From NCBI GenBank assembly GCA_040219275.1, contig JAVJSU010000019.1, forward strand, positions 1 through 25,889: DNA of 25,889 bases. The letters run 5' to 3'. The translations under genes and the position numbers were made by a program. Source of the DNA: JAVJSU01 sp040219275. GTDB lineage: Bacteria > Chloroflexota > Anaerolineae > Aggregatilineales > Phototrophicaceae. The notes under the pieces are model-generated. The model searched no databases. It had not been told where the DNA came from and worked only from the letters and a program-made list of their open reading frames with translations. This document shows, in pieces, positions 15,772 through 24,152 of this stretch. How positions within the stretch are numbered: the stretch's first letter is position 1; the number at the start of each line of letters is the position of its first letter.

Positions 15772-16722
15772 ATGGTAACGAACTTAAAGCAATCGGCACC
15801 TCAGTCGGTTGAAAAACCTTTCTTTATCTCAGAAATTCTCAGAAAATATTGGTTACCTATTGTCTTTTTGCTACCCGCGGCATTTTTTTTAGTTGCATTC
15901 ATCGCAATACCTATGGGGCAAGCAATTCTATTGAGCTTTCAGCGCTGGAATGGTATTGAGGATGCCACCTGGGTAGGCTTACGTAACTTCAGACTCTTGC
16001 TTCAAGATGATCTATTCTGGCAATCTCTAAGTCATGTAGGCTATTACACAGTGGCAACGGTGATATTTAATGCCACCATCCCATTAATCATCGCAAGTTT
16101 GCTTAACTCAGGTATCTATGGAAGCACCGTCTTCCGCTTTTTATACTTCATGCCCGTCATTATCTCCTTAGCGATCACAGGTATGCTGTGGCGTGCCATC
16201 CTTGAACCCAATTTTGGTATCCTCAATGAGATGTTACGCGATGTCGGACTAGAGTCATGGACACGACTGTGGTTAGCGGATAAAAACCTCGCGCTACCCA
16301 GTATCATTGTGGTTTCGGTCTGGCAATCTTTCGGCTTTTTTGTGGTGATTTACTTTGCCGCGATGCAAACCATACCGCAGGAACTGTATGAATCCGCATC
16401 GATTGACGGCGCGAATGCCTGGCATCGTTTCCGCTTTATTACAGTCCCGATGCTTAGAAGTACAATTACCGTCACCATTGTTCTAACCACCATCGGGGGC
16501 ATCAAGGTTTTTGATCAGGTGTGGGTTATGACCACAGGAGGACCCAATCACGCCAGTGAAACGCTGGGTACATATTTATATCGCGTTGCCTTTGGTGCGG
16601 GTGGTAGTTCAAATCCACAATATGGTTATGCAACGGCTATCGCCCTGCTTATTTTGGTATTGAGCTTGATATTCAGCATCATTCAAATTCGACTCGGACG
16701 TGTTGGCGAAGTGGAGTTATAA
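15772..16722 (+). CDS. ABC sugar transporter permease (MalF-like)
   Basis: This 316-residue inner-membrane permease has about six hydrophobic segments, the first at ~31-53 (LPIVFLLPAAFFLVAFIAIP). The EAA loop that contacts the ATPase is visible as ELYESASIDGANAWHRF followed by ITVPML (~205-230). It forms the translocation channel with the next gene's product. AGGAAA stands nine bases before the ATG. It is separated from the binding-protein gene by 126 bp containing two hairpins, and from the second permease by 3 bp. No ATP-binding subunit is encoded in this window, so a shared MsmK/UgpC-type ATPase elsewhere is expected. Confidence 0.94.
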   Translation: MVTNLKQSAPQSVEKPFFISEILRKYWLPIVFLLPAAFFLVAFIAIPMGQAILLSFQRWNGIEDATWVGLRNFRLLLQDDLFWQSLSHVGYYTVATVIFNATIPLIIASLLNSGIYGSTVFRFLYFMPVIISLAITGMLWRAILEPNFGILNEMLRDVGLESWTRLWLADKNLALPSIIVVSVWQSFGFFVVIYFAAMQTIPQELYESASIDGANAWHRFRFITVPMLRSTITVTIVLTTIGGIKVFDQVWVMTTGGPNHASETLGTYLYRVAFGAGGSSNPQYGYATAIALLILVLSLIFSIIQIRLGRVGEVEL

Positions 16723-16725
16723 GAC

Positions 16726-17565
16726 ATGCTGATGAATGAAAAAAGTGCACGATTTCTCAAATTGTTTTCTACCTACTTTCTCTTGATTGCAATTGCAGTG
16801 GTCACGGCTTTTCCATTTTTCTGGATGGTTATGACTTCCTTCAAAAACCAACGGGAAGTTTTTACGCAGTTCTTGCCATCCTCGTTTGATCTTTCCAGCT
16901 ATCAACAGGTAATCAACACAACTGACCTTCCAGTACATCTTGGAAATTCGATCTATGTATCAGCGATCAATATCGCAGTAGTGCTTATTACGGCAACGCT
17001 AGCAGGTTATGTTTTTGCCCGCTTCAAATTTCCGGGAAGTAACTGGCTTTTCTACGCATTTCTGTTAGCGATGATGATTCCTGGTCAAGCCATCTTGATT
17101 CCCATGTTCCAATACCTAAAATCGCTTAACCTCTTAAATACCCATATCGGGCTTGCCCTTTCGATGACAGGTGGTGCAATTTCTTTCGCTACCTTTTTAT
17201 TGCGGGCATTCTTTAAATCTTTGCCAAGTGAATTAGGAGATGCCGCCAAACTTGACGGTTGTAGTGAGTGGGGCGTTTTCCGGTTCATTTATCTGCCGTT
17301 GGCACGTCCGGGACTTGCAACGGTTTTGATCTTCCAATTTATGGGCGTGTGGAATGAATTCATGTTCTCTACCACATTTATCAGCACCCCGGCTTTGAAA
17401 ACTATCCAACCAGCAGTGTATCAGGTTGTCGGGCGTTACTCGGTGAACTATCCTGCCCTAACAGCCGGCTTGCTCCTCGCGATCTTACCGGTGATGCTCG
17501 TATTCCTTGTCCTACAGGGGCAATTCATCAAGGGACTAACAGCCGGTGCGTTCAAAGGTGCATAA
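16726..17565 (+). CDS. ABC sugar transporter permease (MalG-like)
   Basis: This 279-residue second permease of the CUT1 importer has about six membrane segments, beginning with YFLLIAIAVVTAFPFFWMV, and the conserved MTSFK after the first. The EAA loop reads ELGDAAKLDGCSEWGVF followed by IYLPLARPGL (~165-190). The family segment MGVWNEFMFS lies further on. It pairs with the MalF-like protein to import the pathway substrate. The start is three bases after the previous stop, with GTGGAG upstream. The next gene begins five bases after its stop. Confidence 0.94.
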   Translation: MLMNEKSARFLKLFSTYFLLIAIAVVTAFPFFWMVMTSFKNQREVFTQFLPSSFDLSSYQQVINTTDLPVHLGNSIYVSAINIAVVLITATLAGYVFARFKFPGSNWLFYAFLLAMMIPGQAILIPMFQYLKSLNLLNTHIGLALSMTGGAISFATFLLRAFFKSLPSELGDAAKLDGCSEWGVFRFIYLPLARPGLATVLIFQFMGVWNEFMFSTTFISTPALKTIQPAVYQVVGRYSVNYPALTAGLLLAILPVMLVFLVLQGQFIKGLTAGAFKGA

Positions 17566-17569
17566 GCGA

Positions 17570-18553
17570 ATGAACGATCCGCTAAGAATCGCGGTGATCG
17601 GTGCGGGCAAAATTGCAGAAATGGGACATATTCCGGGCTTTCAAAAGGCTGGCGCGAAGGTTGTTGCGCTCTGTTCCAGAACCGAAACCAACCTGAGTTT
17701 AATAGCAGATCAATTTGATGTTGAACGGCGGTATACAGATTGGCAACAAATGCTCAAAGATGGCAATTTCGATGCCGTGTCAATTTGTACGCCAGTTTAT
17801 CTTCATGCCGAAATGACGGTGGCTTGCTTGCATCAGGGCTACCACGTTTTGCTGGAAAAACCCATTGCCGCCAGCCTTGCTGATTGTGATGCAATGATTG
17901 CCGCCGCAGACCAATCGAATTGCATCTTGATGCTGGCACATAATCAGCGTTTTCGCTTACAACATATCATTGCCAAGCAAGTGTTGGATAGTGGGCGTTT
18001 AGGAATTGTCCGGCGAGTGCATTCCGCCTTTGCTCACGGCGGACCAGAATATTGGAGTCCTAATCAACAATGGTATTTTGACCCGGTACGTGCAGGACAG
18101 GGCGCAATGATGGATTTAGGCTATCATAAAATTGACCTGCTACGCTGGTTGTTGGGACAAGAAGTTAAAGAAATTCACGCCTTAAAAGCAACGTTTGAAA
18201 AGCCCACAACGGCAGATGATACGTCTGTTGCTATCATGCAATTTGAACAGGGCACGCTCGCAACCCTACAAGCAAGTTGGGCACATTTTCCAGGTGTTCC
18301 AGATTCCCTTGATATATTTTGCGAGAATGGCACGCTTCATATTCCCTCTAATCCATCTGACCCGATTCATATTGTCGAGCGTGAAAATGGGCAATTGCGT
18401 GAATCAGATATTGACTGTTCTGCCGCTGAAGGTCCGGGCTGGTTAGACACCATGCAAGCCTTTATAGACGCGGTAAGAACGGGTGAACCATCCGTAAGCG
18501 CCCGTGATGCGAGGGCAACATTACACGCAGTTTTGCGTGCATACGATATTTAG
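17570..18553 (+). CDS. Gfo/Idh/MocA family oxidoreductase
   Basis: This 327-residue NAD(P)-dependent oxidoreductase has a Rossmann loop GAGKIAEMGH (11-20), the EKP motif with Lys97, and the catalytic pair Asp182 and His186 (MDLGYHKIDL) with the usual four-residue spacing. The C-terminal domain is typical of glucose-fructose oxidoreductase-like proteins. It probably oxidises a hydroxyl of the imported sugar or glycoside. I chose MNDPLRIAV because AAAGGTG lies nine bases upstream within the permease end; the longer reading would overlap the permease gene. It differs from the left-arm Gfo protein in length and in keeping Asp at the catalytic position, so the two probably act on different substrates or steps. 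Confidence 0.92.
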   Translation: MNDPLRIAVIGAGKIAEMGHIPGFQKAGAKVVALCSRTETNLSLIADQFDVERRYTDWQQMLKDGNFDAVSICTPVYLHAEMTVACLHQGYHVLLEKPIAASLADCDAMIAAADQSNCILMLAHNQRFRLQHIIAKQVLDSGRLGIVRRVHSAFAHGGPEYWSPNQQWYFDPVRAGQGAMMDLGYHKIDLLRWLLGQEVKEIHALKATFEKPTTADDTSVAIMQFEQGTLATLQASWAHFPGVPDSLDIFCENGTLHIPSNPSDPIHIVERENGQLRESDIDCSAAEGPGWLDTMQAFIDAVRTGEPSVSARDARATLHAVLRAYDI

Positions 18554-18573
18554 AAAACGACAAAAGGGAAATC

Positions 18574-19923
18574 ATGACAAAGCACTTTCCACAGGCATTT
18601 TATTGGGGCACAGCAACCGCATCATATCAGATTGAAGGCGCAACACAGGTGGATGGGCGTGGAGAGTCTATCTGGGATCGCTTCTCTGCCACAAGAGGTA
18701 AAGTGCTAAACGGCGATACCGGCGAACCGGCGTGCCAATCCTATTATCTTTATCACGATGATATCGCCATCATGAAAAAAATGAATACCAATGCCTACCG
18801 CTTTTCTGTTGCATGGCCCCGCATTTTGCCACAAGGTGTAGGCACAGTGATTGAGGCAGGCTTAGATTATTATGATCGAGTCGTAGATGCTTTGCTGGAA
18901 GCGGACATTACACCTTTTGTGACCCTCTATCATTGGGATTTACCACAAGCATTGCAGGATCAAGGCGGTTGGGAAAATCGCGCAACCATTGATGCTTTCG
19001 TCAACTATGCAGAACATACCGTTGCACGTCTTGGGGATCGGGTTAAGCATTGGTCAACCTTTAATGAACCGTGGTGTATTGCCATCTTGAGCAACGAAAT
19101 CGGTGAACATGCACCGGGTCTTCATGATCGTAAGATTGCACTACAAGTTGCCCATAACCTGATGGTAGCACACGGACGCGCCATGCCGATAATCCGCCAG
19201 CAAAGTCCGGATTGTAAGGCCGGGATCACCTTGAATATGGTACCGTCCTATCCTGCCACAGATACCGAAGCCGACGCAACACTTGCACGGTTAGAACACG
19301 AAAAATTTAATCTCTGGTTTTTGGATCCAATCTTAGGCAAAGGCTATCCAGAGATGGCATGGGCACACTATGGTGACAAGATACCGGAGATACAAACCGA
19401 TGACCTTGAAATTATGAATCAACCATTGGATTTCCTCGGCTTAAACTTCTACACACGTAACATCGCTCATGATCCGTCGGACACAAGCGGCACAATATTA
19501 AACCAGCGCGATTCCGAAAATGTCAGTGCCCGTGATTGGGAAATTTACCCGGATGGCATGTATAAATTGCTTACATGGTTGCATCAAGATTATCCAGAAA
19601 TCCCAATCATATACATACATGAAAATGGCATCGCCTGTGAAGATGTGGTCAGTGATGGTGAAGTTCATGATCCACAACGCATCTCATACTTGTACCAGCA
19701 TTTTGATGCCGCTCACCGCGCAATTGAAGCGGGTGTGCCACTAAAAGGTTATTTTGTATGGAGTCTGCTGGATAATTTTGAGTGGGCATATGGCTACGAA
19801 AGCCGCTTTGGTCTCACCTACGTGAACTTTGATACGCAGGAGCGTATATTGAAAGATAGCGCATACTGGTACGCCAAAGTCACAAGTGCGAATGCCTTAG
19901 TTGATCCTATAGTCGTAAAATGA
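18574..19923 (+). CDS. GH1 family beta-glycosidase, cytoplasmic
   Basis: This is a full-length 449-residue GH1 enzyme, a retaining beta-glucosidase or beta-galactosidase type. Visible marks include FYWGTATASYQIEGA (9-23), YHWDLPQ (119-125), STFNEPW with the acid/base Glu165, NFYTRN around 291-296 and the nucleophile Glu350. The C-terminal KGYFVWSLLDNFEWAYGY completes the site. The nucleophile motif reads IHENG instead of the usual ITENG. There is no signal peptide, so it cuts imported glycosides inside the cell, with release of a monosaccharide and an aglycone or shorter glycan. AAAGGGAA precedes the ATG, 20 bp after the previous gene. The AKR gene overlaps its stop by 4 bp. The exact sugar specificity cannot be read from the sequence. 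Confidence 0.96.
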   Translation: MTKHFPQAFYWGTATASYQIEGATQVDGRGESIWDRFSATRGKVLNGDTGEPACQSYYLYHDDIAIMKKMNTNAYRFSVAWPRILPQGVGTVIEAGLDYYDRVVDALLEADITPFVTLYHWDLPQALQDQGGWENRATIDAFVNYAEHTVARLGDRVKHWSTFNEPWCIAILSNEIGEHAPGLHDRKIALQVAHNLMVAHGRAMPIIRQQSPDCKAGITLNMVPSYPATDTEADATLARLEHEKFNLWFLDPILGKGYPEMAWAHYGDKIPEIQTDDLEIMNQPLDFLGLNFYTRNIAHDPSDTSGTILNQRDSENVSARDWEIYPDGMYKLLTWLHQDYPEIPIIYIHENGIACEDVVSDGEVHDPQRISYLYQHFDAAHRAIEAGVPLKGYFVWSLLDNFEWAYGYESRFGLTYVNFDTQERILKDSAYWYAKVTSANALVDPIVVK

Positions 19924-20891
19924 AAAATTCAGACGTACTAGAATCCACACGTATTGGCGGGAATACCGGTGCACATGCCCCACTTGGGATGGGAACTTCC
20001 TTTTATGGGATATCCGATTGGACTGCCGGTTTTCTGCTTGATACGCTACGATTTGCTGTTGAAGCCGGTATCACACATATTGATACGGCTGATGGTTACG
20101 GTAATGGGGAATCCGAAAAACTAATCGGGCGATTCTTGCAAGAAGATCGTAGCCGACGGGATAATCTTTTTATCGCATCAAAAACAAATATCGACGAAAT
20201 GTCTGCCGTCGCCATGCTTCGAAGAGTGGAAGACAGCTTAGTACGTTTAAAGACAGATGTAATTGACCTGTACTACATTCATTGGCCCCGTAGCGGACAT
20301 GATATGCGTCCTCTCATGGAAGGTTTAGAAAAGGCGCGATCACAGGGCAAGATTCGCGCCGTGGGTGTGAGCAATTTCACGGTGGCACAGATGAAACAAC
20401 TTGCAGAAGTCGGTAACATTGATGCCCATCAACTTGGCTACAATTTATTGTGGCGCGTTGCAGAAGCTAAAATTCTGCCCTATTGCTACGAAAATAAAAT
20501 CGCAGTTGTGGCGTATAGTGCGCTTGCACATGGCATCTTATCTGGCAATTACGAGAAGACCTTGACCTTTAGCCCCGATGACCAGCGCTGGAACATCTTA
20601 CATTTTCAGGATAAGGTCTGGGCATCAATATACGATGATGTTCAGCAGATGAAGCAGATTTCTGCATCCCTAAATTACTCACTACCTCAATTAGCCTTGC
20701 GTTGGTTGCTCCATCAGCCCGCTGTACAAGCTGTGCTGGTTAGTGCTAAATCACCGCAACAAGCCCGTGACAATGCCGCCGCCTTAAAAGGAACTATTCC
20801 TGAATCTGTATTTAGTAAGCTAACTGATATTAGCGACCTTGCCGTACAAAAACTCCCGTCTGAGAGCAACCCTTTCGGCTACAACCCTTGA
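19920..20891 (+). CDS. Aldo-keto reductase
   Basis: This is a 323-residue AKR of the (beta/alpha)8 fold. The catalytic tetrad is complete: Asp55 (HIDTADGYG), Tyr60, Lys88 (IASKTN) and His121 (YYIHWP). VGVSNF near 147-152 and the later AYSALAHGILSG segment match the larger potassium-channel-beta/YajO-like branch. It reduces a sugar carbonyl, or oxidises a sugar in reverse, with NADP(H) in the cytoplasm. The ATG overlaps the GH1 stop (ATGA), which implies translational coupling and a role on the product of that hydrolysis. The substrate is not assignable. Confidence 0.93.
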   Translation: MKNSDVLESTRIGGNTGAHAPLGMGTSFYGISDWTAGFLLDTLRFAVEAGITHIDTADGYGNGESEKLIGRFLQEDRSRRDNLFIASKTNIDEMSAVAMLRRVEDSLVRLKTDVIDLYYIHWPRSGHDMRPLMEGLEKARSQGKIRAVGVSNFTVAQMKQLAEVGNIDAHQLGYNLLWRVAEAKILPYCYENKIAVVAYSALAHGILSGNYEKTLTFSPDDQRWNILHFQDKVWASIYDDVQQMKQISASLNYSLPQLALRWLLHQPAVQAVLVSAKSPQQARDNAAALKGTIPESVFSKLTDISDLAVQKLPSESNPFGYNP

Positions 20892-20939
20892 GGTTTAGAG
20901 GAACTATAAAACAAAATACTATTAAGGGGAAACACGATA

Positions 20940-21890
20940 ATGAGCATAAGCGGAATTGATAAAAAAAATATTTCTCAGGTCTGTCTGATTGTTGAGGATG
21001 TCGAGATGATGGTAGAAAATTATCGTCAAATCCTGGGCTGGCAAATTCCGGCAGATTTTCAAATTACCCATTTGTACGACCACACCGAAGCCGAATACTA
21101 TGGTGAGCCAACCGACGCACGCGCTAAAATTAGCGGCTTTGATCTTGGTGGCATTCAATATGAACTTTTACAACCTTTAGAAGAACGAAGTTCGTGGTAC
21201 GACTTTCTTAATAAAAATGGCGATGGCATTCATCATTTTGCTTTTTTTGTTCCCAAAACAGAACCCGTTGTGGAGTCATTTATACAACATGGTTATCAGG
21301 TAATTCATAGCGGATTGTTCACCGGGCGATCAGGCAGATATACCTATTTGGATACAGATCGTGATCTCGGAATTATCATCGAGTTGTTAGAGCATTTTGG
21401 CGGAAGCCCCAGCCCAAAGGGTCCTGAATTTCCGAAAGAACGAGGCATTGGCACGGACATTGTCACCCAGGTTGGCATCATCGTACACGACATTGAAGCG
21501 ACTGCACAACGCTTATCAAACCTACTCGGCGTGCCAGAACCCACGATTATTGAGACACCCGGCTATGACATCTCGAAAACGACATACAAAGGCGAAAAAT
21601 CGGACTCAACCGCCAAACTGGCATTTTTTAATACTGGACAAGTACAACTTGAGTTAATCGAACCGGATCATCAGCCCAGCGTATGGCGCGATTGGCTGAA
21701 TGAACATGGTGAGGGCGCTCAACATATTGCACTCAATATCAAAGATACCAAAAAGGTTGTTGATTATCTTGGAGGTCATGGCATTGAGGTGTTACAGCAG
21801 GGCTTGTATGCCGATGGTAGCGGCATGTATACCTATGTTGATAGTCAGATAAAGCTCGGCACAACACTTGAATTGCTGGAAAATTTCTAG
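20940..21890 (+). CDS. Tandem VOC (glyoxalase/epimerase-like) protein
   Basis: This 316-residue protein consists of two VOC domains, at ~10-152 and ~174-316. They are similar to each other and to methylmalonyl-CoA epimerase: each has a V-x-I/L-IV start, a GDGIHHFAF or GEGAQHIAL centre and an ELLE end. Candidate metal ligands are His99 and Glu148 in the first domain and His262 and Glu311 in the second. The histidine usually found in the first strand (HIGIAV) is Gln in both (Gln13, Gln177). VOC enzymes epimerise, isomerise, cleave or dioxygenate metal-chelating substrates. In this sugar operon an epimerase or isomerase of a keto-sugar or hydroxy-keto acid is plausible. AAGGGG precedes the start by about ten bases. 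Confidence 0.85.
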   Translation: MSISGIDKKNISQVCLIVEDVEMMVENYRQILGWQIPADFQITHLYDHTEAEYYGEPTDARAKISGFDLGGIQYELLQPLEERSSWYDFLNKNGDGIHHFAFFVPKTEPVVESFIQHGYQVIHSGLFTGRSGRYTYLDTDRDLGIIIELLEHFGGSPSPKGPEFPKERGIGTDIVTQVGIIVHDIEATAQRLSNLLGVPEPTIIETPGYDISKTTYKGEKSDSTAKLAFFNTGQVQLELIEPDHQPSVWRDWLNEHGEGAQHIALNIKDTKKVVDYLGGHGIEVLQQGLYADGSGMYTYVDSQIKLGTTLELLENF

Positions 21891-21905
21891 TCAATAGGAG
21901 GTAAA

Positions 21906-23189
21906 ATGCAACGCCTTAAAGTGAGTGACAATCAACATTACCTCGTGACTGACGACGATCAACCTTTCTTTTGGCTGGGCGACACAGCATGGGAAATGCT
22001 ACATCGCTGTAATCTACAGACAGAGATCCCTCTATACCTTGATAATCGCAAAGCAAAAGGTTTCAATGTCATCCAAACAGTCATATTGGCAGAACAGTAT
22101 GGCTTGCAACAGCCAAGTCCTGCCGGACATTTACCCCTTCATGACATGGATCCTGCAAAACCCAATGAGGATTATTTTGCAGATGTTGAAAACGTCATCA
22201 ATATGGCGGTCGAGCGCGGTTTATACTTGTGCTTATTACCAACATGGGGCGATAAGGTCAACCTGGCATGGGGCGCAGGACCTGTTATTTTCAATGAAGC
22301 CAATGCACGAATTTACGGTCAATATCTGGGTAAGCGGTTTAGAGATTATGATAATCTCATCTGGATGATCGGTGGTGACCGCCGTGAAGTTGAGGGCGGC
22401 GTGGATTACCGTCCAATTTGGCGTGCAATGGCAGAGGGTATTAAATCTGAAGCCAGTCAGTTAATGACCTATCATCCGATGGGCGGACGCGGATCATCTA
22501 TGGAATTTCATCAGGATGATTGGCTACAATTAAATACATGGCAATCTGGTCACGGGCATTTAAATGAACCCATATGGGAACAAATTCATGGGGACTGGAT
22601 GCGGCAACCCACCAAGCCTGTGCTGGATAGCGAACCCTGTTATGAAGACATACATATTCAATTTATTGCCGAAAATGGGGCATTTACACCCTATGATGTA
22701 CGTCGTCGCGTGTATCGTGGCGTATTTGCAGGTGGCTGTGGCGTTACATATGGACAAACAAGTGTCTGGCAAATGTATAGCGCAGAGCACGACCCTGTTT
22801 TAGAAGCAGAGAAATACTGGAAGGACTCCCTCGATACGCCTGGAGCCTTCCAAATGCAACACCTTAAAAACCTCATGTTGTCGCGTCCCTATCTGTCACG
22901 TATTCCCGACCAATCAATCCTCAAGAGCGCGGAAGGTACATTTGGCAACCACGTTCGTGCCACCCGTGATGCACACGGACGCTACGCCATGATCTATATT
23001 CCCACTACGCCCATCACGGTTGATGTCGATCTGCAACGGCTGGAAGGTGAGACTTTCACAGCGAGTTGGTTCAATCCGCGTAATGGTGAAACTACAAAAA
23101 TTGGGTCGTATAAACGGCGCGATCAAGCTACATTTACACCCGATTGGCGTGGACCCGACTGGGTACTCATCATTGATAGCGACTCATAA
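21906..23189 (+). CDS. GH140/DUF4038-type glycoside hydrolase, cytoplasmic
   Basis: This 427-residue protein matches the DUF4038 (apiosidase-like, GH140) architecture. A (beta/alpha)8 domain (~10-335) opens with FFWLGDTAWEMLHR, and a C-terminal beta domain of the 'putative collagen-binding' type (~345-427) ends WFNPRNGE...PDWVLII. Conserved acidic candidates for catalysis are Asp158 in WMIGGDR and Glu243 in VLDSEPCYE. There is no signal peptide, unlike many Bacteroidetes relatives, so it acts on imported material. The gene has a very strong ribosome site (AGGAGGT). GH140 members release apiose from rhamnogalacturonan II, but the family is wider than that activity and no apiose-pathway enzyme is evident here, so the sugar is left open. 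Confidence 0.85.
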   Translation: MQRLKVSDNQHYLVTDDDQPFFWLGDTAWEMLHRCNLQTEIPLYLDNRKAKGFNVIQTVILAEQYGLQQPSPAGHLPLHDMDPAKPNEDYFADVENVINMAVERGLYLCLLPTWGDKVNLAWGAGPVIFNEANARIYGQYLGKRFRDYDNLIWMIGGDRREVEGGVDYRPIWRAMAEGIKSEASQLMTYHPMGGRGSSMEFHQDDWLQLNTWQSGHGHLNEPIWEQIHGDWMRQPTKPVLDSEPCYEDIHIQFIAENGAFTPYDVRRRVYRGVFAGGCGVTYGQTSVWQMYSAEHDPVLEAEKYWKDSLDTPGAFQMQHLKNLMLSRPYLSRIPDQSILKSAEGTFGNHVRATRDAHGRYAMIYIPTTPITVDVDLQRLEGETFTASWFNPRNGETTKIGSYKRRDQATFTPDWRGPDWVLIIDSDS

Positions 23190-23198
23190 AGGCAAAAT

Positions 23199-24095
23199 AT
23201 GAAAGTTCCCGTCATTCTTGATACCGATATTGGTTCAGATATTGACGATACATGGGCGTTGGCAATGCTCTTACGTTGTCCCGAATTGGATCTCAAACTG
23301 GTTCTTACCGACACCAGTAACACGATTTACCGTGCGCGTGTAACAGCTAAAATGCTAGAGATTGCAGGGCGCATTGATGTGCCAGTCGGCGTTGGTATCT
23401 GTTTTGCTAGTGCTAATGAATTTCAGCTACCCTGGGTGACCGATTATCAGCTTGAGGACTATCCGGGAAAAGTTTATCATGATGGTGTCCAAGCCATGAT
23501 TGATCTAATTCGTCAATCCATTGAGCCTGTAACAATCATCGGTATTGGTCCCTCTCCAAACTTGCTAAAGGCACTTAACATTGCACCAGATATAGCAAAA
23601 AAGTGCCGTTTCGTAGGAATGTTCGGCAGTTTTGAACGTGGCTACGGAGACAATAGCGACCCGGTTGCAGAAACAAATGTGCGCGAAGATATCGAGGCGG
23701 CGCGCAGTATTTTTGCCGCGCCCTGGCAAGAAATTTTGATTACCCCACTTGATACCTGCGATCAGGTTATCTTAAGTGGCAATCAGTATCAAGCTATTCA
23801 AGAGTCTAATGACCCATTACTACGAGCAGTGATGGAAAATTACCGTATCTGGTCTGAACTGGTTACATGGGTCAACGTAGATTTTTTTAACAAACACACC
23901 TCGACCCTATTTGATACAGTCGCTGTTTACCTCGCGTATAGCACAGAATACGTCAGGATGGAATCGATATCGGCAAGCATAACCGATGAGGGTAAAACTG
24001 TTTATGACCCGGATGGAAGCCCCTTGCAGGTCGCGTTGTCGTGGCGAAATTTGACAGCTTTTAAAGCACACCTCGTCCAACGTCTACTGGGCTGA
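23199..24095 (+). CDS. Nucleoside-hydrolase-fold protein (IunH superfamily)
   Basis: This 298-residue protein has the inosine-uridine nucleoside hydrolase fold. The calcium-binding aspartate cluster at the N-terminus is DTDIGSDIDD (8-17), the form with two extra residues that differs from DTDPGxDD of classical enzymes. AETNVREDIEAA (157-168) matches the ribose-contacting Asn/Asp segment. Asp239 in LFDTVAV is the last metal ligand. The catalytic His that precedes this Asp in classical enzymes (HDP) is Phe238 here, so purine- or pyrimidine-nucleoside cleavage of the standard kind is doubtful. In this glycosidase-rich operon it may hydrolyse another furanoside or N-/O-glycoside. It starts 9 bp after the previous gene. 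Confidence 0.88.
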   Translation: MKVPVILDTDIGSDIDDTWALAMLLRCPELDLKLVLTDTSNTIYRARVTAKMLEIAGRIDVPVGVGICFASANEFQLPWVTDYQLEDYPGKVYHDGVQAMIDLIRQSIEPVTIIGIGPSPNLLKALNIAPDIAKKCRFVGMFGSFERGYGDNSDPVAETNVREDIEAARSIFAAPWQEILITPLDTCDQVILSGNQYQAIQESNDPLLRAVMENYRIWSELVTWVNVDFFNKHTSTLFDTVAVYLAYSTEYVRMESISASITDEGKTVYDPDGSPLQVALSWRNLTAFKAHLVQRLLG

Positions 24096-24152
24096 ACGCA
24101 TGATCAGATAGGGTAAGTATGGAGGATACACCCGTCCTGTGGAGAAATTCGA

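Noticed and set aside
21906..23189. Assigning the GH140-like gene as apiosidase and the locus as an apiose pathway
   Set aside because: The DUF4038/GH140 family is broader than apiosidases, this member lacks a signal peptide, and no recognisable apiose or apionate enzymes accompany it.
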